Positions 34,226-51,169 are shown, counted from the stretch's first letter. The stretch: DNA of 64,000 nucleotides from Heterodera schachtii (GCA_023374025.1 SIJG01000001.1:1399694-1463693), one strand, 5' to 3'. The notes: generated from the letters alone by a model not told the origin. Numbers and translations: made by a program.

Positions 34226-35141
34226 TTTTGCAGATGATGTGAAACTATATGTTTCATACAAAAAAAGAAATGAGCGCATTAAGCTAAACACAGCTTTACA
34301 AAACATTGAAAATTGGGCCAGTTTAAATGGTTTAAAAATCTCACCCGATAAAACATTTATTATATTTTTTGGCAAAAACAACTCTAAACAACAATACAAA
34401 TTATGCAACAAAATTATCAATGAGGTTGAATCGATTAATGATTTGGGTGTTTTAATTGATAATAAGCTAAAGTTTTCTGATCACTATCTCAAAATTACTA
34501 AGGCTGCTTATTTAAGGATCAGATATATAGCCAAGTTTCTAAAATCCCGCTCAATTCGGGTATGGACTACTGTTTACAAGACGTACATTCGCCCCCTCCT
34601 TGAATACGCACCTGAAATTTGGAACCCCTAAGTTAAAAAAGGATATCATTAAAATTGAAAGATGTCAAAAATATTTTACAAAAATTTCTCTCTTCAAATG
34701 TAGATTACCTTATATTCCCTACCAACAACGTCTCAGTTTTTTCAAGATACAATCTTTAGAGGAAAGAAGAAAAGTTATAGACCTAGTCCAAGCATTTAAA
34801 ATCATTAATGGTCTAACCCATCTCAAAAAAGATATTTTTCCTTTAATTTCCGATCACTTTCCATACAATTTAAGACGTAAAGTTGTGTTAAAATCACAAT
34901 GCACTAAAACATCCCATTCTTTTATTAATAGAACTGCTCTAATTTGGTCCAAACTTAACAAAGTGTTAACAGATGCCCCGTCTGTTGACTGCTTCAAAAA
35001 GCGAATACAGACGTGGCTGGAGGCTAACAAAATTTAACTCTAAAAGTACCCATTCTTCCATAATACTACTACTATTTTATAATTCAACGTGTAAGTGGTC
35101 ACCCCTTCGTTGGATTTTATTTTATTTGAATAAATAAATGT
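34226..35141 (+). mobile_element. 5'-truncated non-LTR retrotransposon (LINE) with 91-bp TSD
   Basis: The + strand carries the C-terminal part of a non-LTR reverse transcriptase, starting at the FADDVKLYVS active-site motif. It continues through NIENWASLNGLKISPDKT and LGVLIDNKLKFSDHYLK to LLEYAPEIWNP, then overlaps a second frame (34,627-35,037) of the typical thumb/connection tail. The change of frame near 34,625 is a single frameshift, and the N-terminal endonuclease and most of the RT are missing. The insert is flanked by a perfect 91-bp direct repeat (34,135-34,225 and 35,142-35,232) and ends in a TTTGAATAAATAAATG 3' tail. It looks jockey/CR1-like by sequence flavour. Confidence 0.9.
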
Positions 35142-35232
35142 TTAAACTTTTTTCAAAAATTTGAAAAATAAAAAATAAAATTTGTCTCATTTTTTAGCCC
35201 ATTGCCTTTGCCCCAGTCGAATAAGTCGCGAT
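35142..35232. repeat. LINE target-site duplication, right copy
   Basis: Exact second copy. On the minus strand it contains the end of the exon that reads YRDLFDWGKGNGLK and its in-frame stop, so the duplication preserved the C-terminus of that frame. Confidence 0.93.
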
Positions 35233-35665
35233 ACACTGCTTTAATTGCCTCCATTGCGGAGCTCATCTGAAGTTCGCCCTGGTCCACAATGAACCGTGTC
35301 TTCACAAAAAAGAATTTTACTGAATTTTCTAAAAATATGAAAAAATGAAATATTAATGAAAAAGTTGCCCATTTTTAAATTGAAAAATGTTTATAATTTA
35401 TATATTTAAATTTAATTTTGGCAGTCCAAACTGACCACTGGCGGGGTGTTGGCACGGCCCGTGCTTACTGAAGTGCCAACATTGGTCTTCATTGTATTGG
35501 TTTTCTGCTGCTGAATTAGCTGAACTTGTGCCACCCCTTTGTTTCCGCTTCTCCTCACATTCCCATCCCTTCACATAAGCATTCGCTGCTAATGCCATCA
35601 TTTTCCAATGTTCGCAAATCTCCAACAATTTTTCATGGGATTGTTTATATCCAATTTGTTCAGGA
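35165..35665 (-). CDS. Exons of an unassigned gene next to a LINE insertion
   Basis: Minus strand 35,665-35,411 reads PEQIGYKQSHEKLLEICEHW, then YVKGWECEEKRKQRGG and CWHFSKHGPCQHPAS before a GTCAGT donor. 35,310 down to about 35,165 reads TRFIVDQGELQMSSAMEAIK, then AVYRDLFDWGKGNGLKN, and runs to a stop inside the duplicated target site. No exon combination I tried joins the two in phase, so the model is incomplete. Composition is coding-like. The Cys/His spacing in the first exon (C...H..HGPC.H) is suggestive of metal binding but matches no domain I know. It could be the 5' part of the gene at 32,020-33,013. Confidence 0.4.
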
Positions 35666-35795
35666 CTTTTTAAAAAAATTTATAATTTGGGAAATAGTAA
35701 TTATTAAGTTCTTAGAAAATTCAATAATTTTTTATGTAAAAAATTTTTTTGCTGTTTTTTTACATTAGATATCTTCGTATCATCGTGCTCATCAT

Positions 35796-36392
35796 CAGGG
35801 CTGCCAAAAATATGCAAATGCATATTTTTTTCCTGGCTTCTCCATGCTCTAAATAGTACGAAAAACACTTTCTTTTTTGTGTTTGCGTATAAAAATCGGG
35901 TCTTTTATTTGCATCTTTTTGCATATTTCGAGATTTTGGTGCATATTTGCATATTTTGGCTTTTTCTGCATATTTCGTGCATATTTTGCCATTTTTTGTG
36001 CATATTTTGCCATTTTTTGTGCATATTTTCCGGTTTTTTGCATATTTTGCCATTTTTCGTCAAATGTTTTCCGATTTTTTGCATATTTTGCCATTTTTCT
36101 TCAAATATTTTCCGATTTGAATATCCCTTAAGAAAATTTTGGCAGACAATAGGATGAGCTTTAGTGCCGGAAATCTTGAGAAATTTTTGATTTTCAATTG
36201 CAAAAAAAAACCGAAATTTATGAGGAATAAATTTTTTTTTATTGAATTTGCACCCCTAATTTTCAAGTTTTTTGTGCATATTTAGTGCATGTTTTGCGAT
36301 TTTTGTGCATATTTGGTGCATATTTAACTACTTTATTTGCATATTTATGCGCATATTTTGGCTACTTTTCGTGCATATTTTTGGCAGCCCTG
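35796..36392. mobile_element. Non-autonomous hAT element, 597 bp
   Basis: Ends CAGGGCTGCCAAAAATATGC and its exact reverse complement, flanked by the perfect 8-bp duplication CTCATCAT (35,788-35,795 and 36,393-36,400). The body is filled with tandem GCATATTTTGCCATTTTT repeats, an expansion of the same GCATATTT word that follows the terminus. Confidence 0.94.
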
Positions 36393-36400
36393 CTCATCAT

Positions 36401-37332
36401 ATATACATATTACTTGGTATGAAATGACTAATTGAGAACAGTGATCGGAACAGAAAATGCTCCTCCTTTAGGCGCTTTTAAGCTGAACGAACTCCGAACA
36501 GAGGGCAGGCACAGTTCGAAAACTGTGTCTTGGATCAAACGAAGCTTAAGGTCTATAGAAAACTTTATTTTTAACTAAAGGCAATTGACAAAAAATTATT
36601 CTCGAAAAAGTTGAATTTCGTGTTTTCTCATTGTAATTTCTTTTTTAATGCCAGTATTTGCTCTTCTTGCATTTATAACCGAGACTTTTATCTTTCGTTT
36701 GATACCAAGAATTTGACCAAGTAAGAAAAAAATTATGGCCTGAGGATGGTCATTCATAGGACGCATAAAACCAACCAGAACCTTAACCTCACTAAGTTTG
36801 AAAAAAATGATTTTCTTACTTATTTCATACATAGTAGTTAGAATGATTTGAAATTTTGCAGATAATACCTTAATATAATTTGTTAGGTTTCATAAAATTT
36901 CATACATCAGAAACTTTTTTACAAAAACCCGCACATCACATAAATTCCCAGCCCTAGTAATTACACGGAACACTTTTCCAATTTGCGCCCGTTTTTTGCT
37001 AAGTCAGAAAATCACTTAACAAATATTTTGCTGTTAATTTATTCCGATGAAGTTATGATTCTTTTCATATTTCGTTGTGCTTTTCCTCAAAGTGTCTTAT
37101 GGGAATGAATCGCATCATTTTAGCCAATGATAATTAAATTCAGCGCAGTGATTTTTGTTTGACAAATTAAGCAGAACGCCTTTTTGCCCCCAATTCAGCA
37201 GTTTAATTTGCCAATTTATTCCGCCCCCTCCTCGCCGTTGTCCCCCTATTTAAGGCGTTTAATTTTCTCAAATCCCCACTATTCCCTCATTTGCTCCCAT
37301 TAATTCTCCCCAAATCCGCAATTACCATTTCC
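36401..37332. other. Gene-free stretch and DB-gene promoter
   Basis: Holds one half of a ~170-bp dispersed direct repeat (36,605-36,780; partner at 52,085-52,255). Upstream of the DB gene is a TATTTAAGG TATA-like site near 37,247 and a C/T-rich leader. Confidence 0.45.
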
Positions 37333-38039
37333 ATGTTCTCCCCGGTCTCTTCTTGTGCCTTTTTGGCCCTCTTTTCCGCCTTCCTTTGCTTTTGTTCTGT
37401 CCGCGTTGAAAGCCGTGTCCCCGCCGATTTTATCCGCAACAAAAAATTCACCAAATGCTGCAAAGACCTCGGAGTGTTTACACCAAAAGCCGTCAGGACG
37501 AGTGAGTCCTTATGGGTTAAATAATTAATTTCTCAAAATTTTTGATTTTGTCAGTGTGCCATTACCCTCCAAGCGCCGGTCAAATTCCGCCAGTGGACGT
37601 CCGCGAAGAAGTCGCTGCTCATTTGGACGCGTACATCGGGTGCTACGCGGCGCATAAAAACAACACACGTAATTAGTTCAATTAATGAACTAATTAATGG
37701 CAATCAGGGCGGGTCGAAAAAAATTCCATGGAAAAACTAAATAAATGCCATTGAGAGGAGGCGAGGGGCGTTAATTATCATAAATAATCGCCTCCCCCCA
37801 CAGAATGCTGCTACGACAACGGCGTCAAGGGCGAATACTTCGACGCGTGCCGCGACTTTTGCTGCGGAGGTCCGAAGCCGTGCCCGCGCCACAAGCAACC
37901 GCAGAGAGTGTACTACGCATGCGTTTCAAAGGTGAAAGAAATTGTGGAGTGCAACAAAGCGGCATGGGACGACTTGGCCGAATTAGTGCCGATTGCGGCG
38001 GTCGGAGGCAATCGGACGGAGAATGGCACTGAACACTGA
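37333..38039 (+). CDS. Secreted DB-domain cysteine-rich protein
   Basis: Three exons (37,333-37,501, 37,555-37,668, 37,804-38,039) splice in phase to 172 residues. The start ATG opens a signal peptide (MFSPVSSCAFLALFSAFLCF...). The mature protein has the spacing of the nematode DB module (Pfam 'DB', IgCAM-associated). It reads FTKCCKDLGVFTPKAVRTMC, C-YAAHKNNTQCCYDNGVKG, CRDFCCGGPKPCPRHKQP, then YYACVSKVKEIVECNKAAW, with the paired CC and GV hallmarks and a CxxFC motif. DB modules are extracellular disulphide-bonded domains found almost only in nematodes, often in cuticle or surface proteins. A TENGTEH tail offers an N-glycosylation site. GC-rich codon use contrasts with the flanks. The specific function is unknown. 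Confidence 0.88.
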
Positions 38040-38669
38040 GTCACGGACTAATTGGCACTGATTGTGGGAGGAGGAAAGGCGGCAATTGGACGGATGAGGG
38101 CATTGACTAAGTGATCGGACTAATTATCATTATCATTTGTAATTTAAAAAGAAGTCAGTAGATGAGCCACACAATTGTTTACCAGCAATAAAACAATGCA
38201 AACTCTGACCAAAATGCGAATAAATAAAAATGGCATTTTTTGTTTTAAATGATCGAAGTGCGGCACCCTTTAACTTTGTCCATCCCACGCACTTTTGGGG
38301 TCCCATTTTGTTATGAATTTGCGGATGAGCCGAATTAATGACAGCGGGCACCTGTTGAATGCGAAATGGCTAATTTCTTTGCATGAATTGGTATTTGATT
38401 CAAACAGTTATGGTAATAAAATCTGAAATCTCGAATTCGAATTTTTTAATTATATGATTCAAATTCTATTAGTGATAAAATTTAAATGATGTCCTAATTA
38501 TTTTTTACATATCGAAGAATTTGTCAAAATTATGAAATGAAAAATTCTAAAATATGATTAAAAAATTTTTATAATAAAAAAATATATTGAAGAAAAAATA
38601 GCAAAAAATATTAAAACCACAGGAAGGAAACGAACAAAAAAGGCATAGACAAACCAATGGAAAAATTGT
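38040..38669. other. Intergenic stretch
   Basis: AT-rich spacer between two plus-strand secreted-protein genes. No exon or repeat recognised. Confidence 0.4.
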
Positions 38670-38681
38670 TGGCATTGGCAT
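38670..38681 (-). promoter_or_regulatory. Two tandem DOG-box-like hexamers (TGGCATTGGCAT)
   Basis: Two adjacent copies of TGGCAT (ATGCCA on the other strand), ending about 155 bp upstream of the start at 38,837. A TATAAAAG TATA box lies at 38,751-38,758, about 85 bp before the ATG. Tandem hexamers plus a TATA box upstream of a signal-peptide gene are better support than single copies. Confidence 0.5.
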
Positions 38682-38836
38682 CATTTCCGGGCTTAAATTT
38701 TAGCAAAACGCTTCATCCGTTTCAAAGAAAATAAATGCTTTTTGGAGGAATATAAAAGCCATAGAAACTCAAGCGAAAATTATATTCGAAATTATTTTTA
38801 ATTTAATTACCTAATTACATTTTCCAATTCTTTAAA

Positions 38837-39696
38837 ATGCGTGCCATTCTCTTCCTGGCCATGGTTTGTTTAGTGATGGCTGTTATTCTTGAGACAGGTG
38901 GCCAAATTAATTAAAATTAAAAATATTTTAAATTTTTAGCCAACTCAAAGGCTGTGAAGAAAGATAATAAGAAAGGTATAAATAAATTGATAATAAATAT
39001 TAATGGGAATATGCTTTTCAAGGAGCAGTTTCAGCGCCAGCAAAAGGAAAAGCGGCGCTGAAAGGAGCAGCGAAAGGAGGTGAAGCAGAAAAGAGAAAGG
39101 GACTAATTGATGTAAATTAATTAATTAATAATTAATTGAGGAATTAAAAAAGACGCAAAATCAAAGGGAAAAGGAAAAAAGGAAGGCAAAAAAGGTAGAG
39201 GGATTTGCATATAAAAGGGAAATTTAAATATTAGTTTTTGAATTTAGACAAAAAAGCTAAGCCAGCCAAAGGGAAAGGAGCGCCTAAAAAAGGTAAACTT
39301 TATTATTTATGTGTTGCTAATTAAATTGAATAAATTTAGACAAAAAATCCCCAGCTGCCAAAGCCAATGACAAAAAGAGCCCAAGTAAATCATTTAATTA
39401 ATTCTAATGGAACATTGTGCCAATATTGACAATTTGAAGCGAAACCAATCGCAGCAGTGAAAGTGCCAAAGGCGGCGGCGGAGAATGCTCAGAAGGAACC
39501 GTCGAGTGCGGAAGTGTTGGCGGAGGAAAACAACTTGGACACTGAGGCGGTCGACGACGACTTTGGGGTGGAAGCATCGGACATTGACGAATTGGCAGAG
39601 GACGAACTGCTCGAGGACGACGCCATGGACAGCAAGGCGGACAAATTTTTGGACATGGGAGAGGAGGCGGAGATGGACAGCCAAATGGCCAACTGA
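38837..39696 (+). CDS. Secreted Lys/Ala-rich protein with acidic tail, from symmetric microexons
   Basis: Seven exons: 38,837-38,897, then small exons near 38,940, 39,022, 39,153, 39,248 and 39,340, and a final one at about 39,440-39,696. They give a signal peptide (MRAILFLAMVCLVMAVILET), a highly basic middle (AKSKGKGKKEGKKDKKAKPA and more KKDKKSPAAKAN) and a strongly acidic C-terminus (DDDFGVEASDIDELAEDELL...). Exons 2-6 are all 36-57 nt and all start and end in phase 1, so each can be skipped or duplicated without changing frame. Several begin ACAAAAAA and end AAAAAG. The layout is typical of low-complexity secreted proteins of plant-parasitic nematodes. The Lys stretches could act as nuclear signals after delivery (inference). 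No enzymatic domain. Confidence 0.75.
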
Positions 39697-40477
39697 GACC
39701 AATTGGAGAAATGACAAACGGAACAAAACGGGACAAATGACACAAAAAATATTATTTTTATTATAGAAGTTACAGATAAGATAAAAATCTATTAGGTAAA
39801 TCATCATTTCCGTGCTTCTAAGTTCGAGAAAACATTGAAATTATCAAACAAAAATATTTATACTCAATCCTTGAAAGCAAGATGTCCTTGAAAAAAAAGC
39901 ATTCGAAAAAACAGTCAAATTTACAATTTTGAATTTAAATTTGGTTCATAAACACACACACAAAAAGCGTTAAAATTTGATTAATTTTGGACAAATCTGT
40001 TAAGAAATTACTTAAAATTTCCAAAATTTTCCTTGGTGGCGCCTATCGGCACCGCCGGACCCTCCCCCTGCGTCTCAAAAGTTTTTTGGAAAAAGCTCGG
40101 TGCAAAAAAAAGTGCATATGCGGTGAAATGAGGAAAATGACCAGCGGAAACAAAAAAATATTGGAAAAATTCATTCCAGCGAAAAATACAAATTATTTGA
40201 ATAAAAATTAAAAACATTTTTCATTGCATATGATAAACTTTTTAAGTGTCATTGAATTTAATGCAATTTTCCCGTTAAAAAAAGGAACAACTAAAGAGTT
40301 TGTTAAATGGCACGCGATTTCTTGTTCAAATTGCGGTACGGTTTCTATTCCTTTAGACAATTGAAAAAAAAAGAAAAAAACTGAACCAAATGCAACGCAC
40401 GAATTTTTTCAACCAAAAATTTAAAATAATTCATTTCAAATTGTTTGAATAAAACAGCCAATTAATTCTCTTTTGAA
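39697..40477. other. Gene-free stretch
   Basis: Contains a hairpin repeat copy (40,034-40,059) and AT-rich sequence. A SET- or GPCR-like exon was looked for and not seen. Confidence 0.4.
40034..40059. repeat. Dispersed hairpin repeat, copy 7 (reverse orientation)
   Basis: GGTGGCGCCTATCGGCACCG followed by CCGG, then CTCAAAAGTTTTTTGGAAAAAGC, the reverse complement of the leader seen at 7,940 and 10,990. Confidence 0.8.
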
Positions 40478-42620
40478 ATGGATGATGTTACCGACACCAA
40501 CAATTGCGACTATTTGAACATCACCAGCACAACAAAAAGTGATGTTGATAATCTGACGGGAAAATTTTTTGCTTTTGAGGCACAGAAAAATTTGTCAGTT
40601 TTTGAATTGCTTTTCAGTTCAATAACTCATCAATTAATTGTCGCTAATTGCGCGTATCAGTTCAAAGTGGCGCAAGTTGCGGTAAAAATGATTTTAAAAA
40701 TGGCAAAATTTAATTTTTTTTGTTTTTTTTTTAAATTTGGCAATTTAATTAAGTCCAATTGGTATCGCGACAATGTTCTCGTGTTCTATGACAAGTTGAA
40801 TTGCGTTTCGCCGCTTCTCGTTTGGATTGTCTTCCCAAATATTTTCACTCCCATTTCCATTCTGTTAAATTTGTCTCTCATTTTGGTTACTTGTACAAAA
40901 ATGTGAATTTTATTATTCATAATTTAAATTATTTTGGCTCCAAGGACTGATCACAAAGTGTGCAATTGGCTGATCGCCTTTGATTCGCTGCGTGGTGAGT
41001 CGTTCCACAAAAAGCTCAGTGTGGGCGTTCCACAAAAAGCTCAGTGTGGGCGTTCCACAAAAAAAGCTCAGTGTGGGCGATCCACAAAAAGCTCAGTGAT
41101 CGATTGGTCATTTTCCGGAAGCCTAACGCACCACTTCGGGGCACCAAAAGTGCCTGATCCGGAACCCGGACCGGCCCGGTTAAGAACAATTTTTTGTTCA
41201 GTTTTTCAAGGGCTATCTCCCATGCCTGGTCCGGTTCTTGATCCATTCACTTGGAGCCCGTCAGGGATCGGGCACCTCTGCCGGAGGGCCCTCAGCCTCG
41301 CACCCGACCCTTGTCGATGGCCAACCAAGCTAAGCTTGCAGGTACCAGCGGCTTTTTTGTACAGCTCGATGAGCTCTACAAAACGGTATCAATGGCGTCA
41401 AGCTATATCTACTACAAATGGAGAAAATTGGCGAGAAGTGGTGTGAAAAATTGAAAAATTAAAAAATTTGAAAATGACTTGCGTCCCGCCGTACATTAGT
41501 GTTAACCGGACGGCACCGTGTTTTGTGAATTGAATAATTAAATTTATTTATTTAATTTATCGACCACTGAGCTTTTTTGTGGATCGCCCACACTGAGCTT
41601 TTTTTGTGGAACGCCCACACTGAGCTTTTTTGTGGAACGACCTAGCACCGATTCGCTGTGCCAACTTTTTGTGGTTGCGCCGTTCGGCGTCAATGCGATC
41701 AGTGTCATTTTCCAATACAGTACCATTGATTACCGTTTCTGTCTGGCCACCCTTATGGCAGCCACCGTAGCATCATAAGCCGCAATCATGGCAATGTATC
41801 TGATCTCAGTTGAACGCCTATTGATCATAATGTACCCAATGAAGTGAGTTCCGCATTTAATTGATAAAAATAACAAATTTTAAATTTTTTTTTCATTTTT
41901 TGAAAGAATTGAAATAAAAAATCGACGGTTCTTTTGTGTTCAATAATTTCTGTGGTTTTCTGCTTACTTTTTGGCATTCTGATGAATTTAAAAGTATTCG
42001 ATGTGTGGATTATCAACATTCCATATGAGCGGTATCCTTTGATCAATGTCAAATTAATTTCACACTAATTAATAATTGAAAAATTGTTTGCTAATATTCT
42101 CTGCATTTTCCGGCAAATTTAGTTACGTTTACTGTAACAGTGGACTTTATTCTGACGTGCTGAATACAGTCCCATCTTATGTCATCCTTTTGATGTGCAC
42201 CTTAAATTATGCAGATTGCCTGATTTTATGGCGTCATTAAACAAACAAAGGACCAACTCAAACAACGCAACAATCGGCTGCAAAATGTTGCCAATAATTA
42301 TCCGATTTTAATTTTATTTTGAATTTCCTCATTTAAGCGGCTGCTGATCGGTCAATGCGCAAAATGTTGCGATCGGTGTTTCTGCTGCTGTTGGTGTTGC
42401 TGATCGGCTGGCTGATCAGTTTGGCTGCTAGCAATCTGATCACTACATTTTTTAAGGATAATACCACTCTGATCATAAACAGTCCTCTTTTCTGATACGG
42501 ACACTCAGAACCGTCTGATTACCAATATCACTTCTTGGGTGATCAGTGTTATCACTTGTTTTCCAATTTTGGCGTCCGCCAGTGGAGCGCCCATCCTTTT
42601 GTTGAATACGCAAAAATAGA
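40478..42620 (+). pseudogene. Serpentine chemoreceptor-like GPCR pseudogene
   Basis: Exon-like blocks in order: 40,478-40,906, N-terminal domain and TM1-type helix (CVSPLLVWIVFPNIFTPISI). About 40,946-40,990: DHKVCNWLIAFDSL. 41,650-41,820: TM2/TM3 (CQLFVVAPFGVNAISVIFQY ... MAMYLISVERLLIIMYPMK). About 42,122-42,240: NTVPSYVILLMCTLNYADCL. About 42,340-42,460: FLLLLVLLIGWLISLAA. About 42,500-42,610: TM7-like SVITCFPILASASGAPILLL. These receptors sense chemicals in nematode sensory neurons. Damage includes a TAA after TLMAATVAS, a TAA after LILWRH, and a 659-bp foldback element inserted in the exon between FDSL and CQLF. Exact receptor family is not assignable (srsx-like by flavour). Confidence 0.7.
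40991..41649. mobile_element. Foldback (MULE-like) element in a GPCR exon, 659 bp
   Basis: Inverted arms are built from tandem GTGGGCGTTCCACAAAAAGC units: four at 41,000-41,100 and three to four in reverse at 41,560-41,642. The arms pair out to their ends (12 of the last 16 bases) and are flanked by an exact 9-bp duplication GATTCGCTG (40,982-40,990 and 41,650-41,658). Removing one copy restores continuity of the receptor helix region in the same frame, which confirms the insertion. The interior has GGTCCGG/GACCGGCC-rich sequence but no transposase. Confidence 0.9.
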
Positions 42621-43694
42621 AATTAAAATGACAAAATTTATTTAAAATTATTTTATAAAATTATTTTTCAGGAGGAATAAAATAAAATATTAAATATTTG
42701 GCCAAATAAATTTTTAAAGACCAAAAAGAAAACGGACATAAAAAATATATTCTTGTAGAGAAACTTAAAGCTTACGAATTAAACTAAGAATGAATGTTAA
42801 ATTAGTTGACTTTAAGTAATTTTATTTTATTTATTTGATTTTAAATTATTTGGCGGATTTTACGAAACGCCCTAACAACAATGAAATTGGCACAACTATT
42901 AACAAATAGAGAGCGGATATGAAGCATTTGCTTTTTTTTTACTAAATGTTAAGGATGGCTTTGGCAAACATTTTGCTAAAGACTATGCCAAAGGGTATTA
43001 GCAACTCAAGTTCAATTTACCCTCCAAATATGTTTAAACCAAGTTGCGACCTATTACCAAAAGATTTTTTATTTTATTCAACACTGTAAAGTTTTTAGCA
43101 TAGCAAGTTCACAATAAAGAAAGGAAAAGAATAATTATTTGAAAGATAATTATGCAAAAAAATGCTTTGGAGGTTTTACATTGAAAGACCGGCGATTAAA
43201 AGTAACGGAAATTATTATTAAAAAAAAAACTTTATTTGTGTTCAAATGCCGGTCTTTAAAGGATAATATCGAATAATGATTGAAATTGGTAACAAATTAA
43301 CGAGTAAACATTAAATGGGTATTGTAATAATACAGTATATGGGTACAAAACACAGTAATGAAAACAAAAAATGCGAATCAGTGGGTATTTTTTGTTTTGT
43401 AGGACATAGTTTAGACCCATTTTATTGATCAGATTCGATTGATCGGACCATAACAAAGCTTGAAAGCTTTAACCATTGTTTCAATGTCCTATTTCGAAGG
43501 TTTGTCCTTTTTACGAGCGGTCAAATCTTGGAAATTTGAGAAGATCAAGATTTTCTCAAAAGAGACATTAAAACCCTGTCAATCTTTTTGGGGTAAATTT
43601 ATCTGAACAATTATTATGGTTCAACTAAATTTTTAGGGATATAAAAGCTATAAAAACGAAAAAGCACACTAAACCAGAATTCATTTAGCACCTA
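42621..43694. other. Gene-free stretch
   Basis: AT-rich spacer. A short self-complementary region occurs around 43,170-43,262 (AAAGACCGGC and GCCGGTCTTT). No exon found. Confidence 0.4.
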
Positions 43695-49905
<6,211 letters not shown>

Positions 49906-51169
49906 AGAAAAAGTGGCGGCGGAGGGGCAGCAGGGGAAAATGGCCAATGATTGATCAGGTAAAAGCGAGGAACAAAAAGCGGATGCTTCACGTATTGAAA
50001 TGTTGGTAATTTTATTTGATTATTTTCGATGTCATGGTTTTGTTGTGCCGTTTTTTGGTTGTGCCACGTGGCACAAAATAACAAATACCTTTTATTTATA
50101 TTGAGTATAATAGAAATTTAAACAGGTTAATTTCTTCAAAAGTAATGTAAAAAGATAACTAACTCAGAAAGAGAGTCAAACAAAATACGTACTCAAATAT
50201 CATCCAAAAAATAAAAATTAATTTGGTCCAGAAAAGCAATAACAAAAAAAGGAAAAAAACAAACAAACAAAAATTTGTAATTACTAATAGAGTAAATGCA
50301 TTGCAAAAAAAAGGCCAATAAAAGCTGCCTAAAAATTGCCAAAATGGATTTAAGCCATAAAATGTAAAAAATGGTGTAAAAATATGAAGATGACAAAAAT
50401 AGAAACAAGACAATGGCTAAAGAACATATTTTAAAAAATCGTAAAAATTTTTTGATTTTGAAATTTACGAGTGTTCTGTGATTTTAATTTTAATTATCTG
50501 ATAAATGTAAATATATTGGAAAATATTTGCAAAATTTCCTCCCATAAAACTCAAATTATCTTAACGCAGAAATACTATTTTTGAGCCCCTTTTTATAGCG
50601 TAGGAGCGGAAAAAAAAATGCAAAATCGTACAATTTCGAACCCTAGTTACCTAATTAATATTTTTTTTGCTTTTATTTAATTTTTTTTATTGTTAGAAGA
50701 ATAAAAAACTGATAAAATTTAGAGGAAGAATCAATTAACGAACAGAGAGAGCAATTGACATTATCAAAAATTTACCAATTTTTGGATTTTCAAAACGAAA
50801 AGTTCACGTGAAAAGGGCAAAAAATAATTCGAATTTTATTGAGCATGGAAGGAGAAAAGAATGTTAAAAATTCATGAATTGGATGAGTTTTGTTGTGGCT
50901 TGTGGAAGAAGCAAATTGCGAAGTGGGAAGAAGGCGGAAAATATTTTTGTTGGAATTTGGCGCAACGAAAGGGAAAGTGCGGCGATTGATCGCCCCCGCG
51001 GGGTGCACTTGGAGGAAAAGCCGCCACCACCAGCAGCCCAAGCAGTAAAGTAAAAGCAGCGATTTGGTGGATGTTTGTGCTCTCACAACACGTCCATTGA
51101 TGGGGCTGATTAATCATTGGCGTTAGTTACAGAAAAGTGTGAACGAAATAGCGAAATGGATAAAAAAGT
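49906..51169. other. Gene-free stretch upstream of QPCT
   Basis: AT-rich with no exon recognised. A CACGTGGCAC palindromic word lies near 50,065. Confidence 0.4.

Noticed and set aside
35796..36392. Multiple overlapping ORFs (CIFCHFLCIF / KYAKNRK)
   Set aside because: Both strands open because of GCATATTTTGCC tandem repeats inside a hAT element with perfect TSD.
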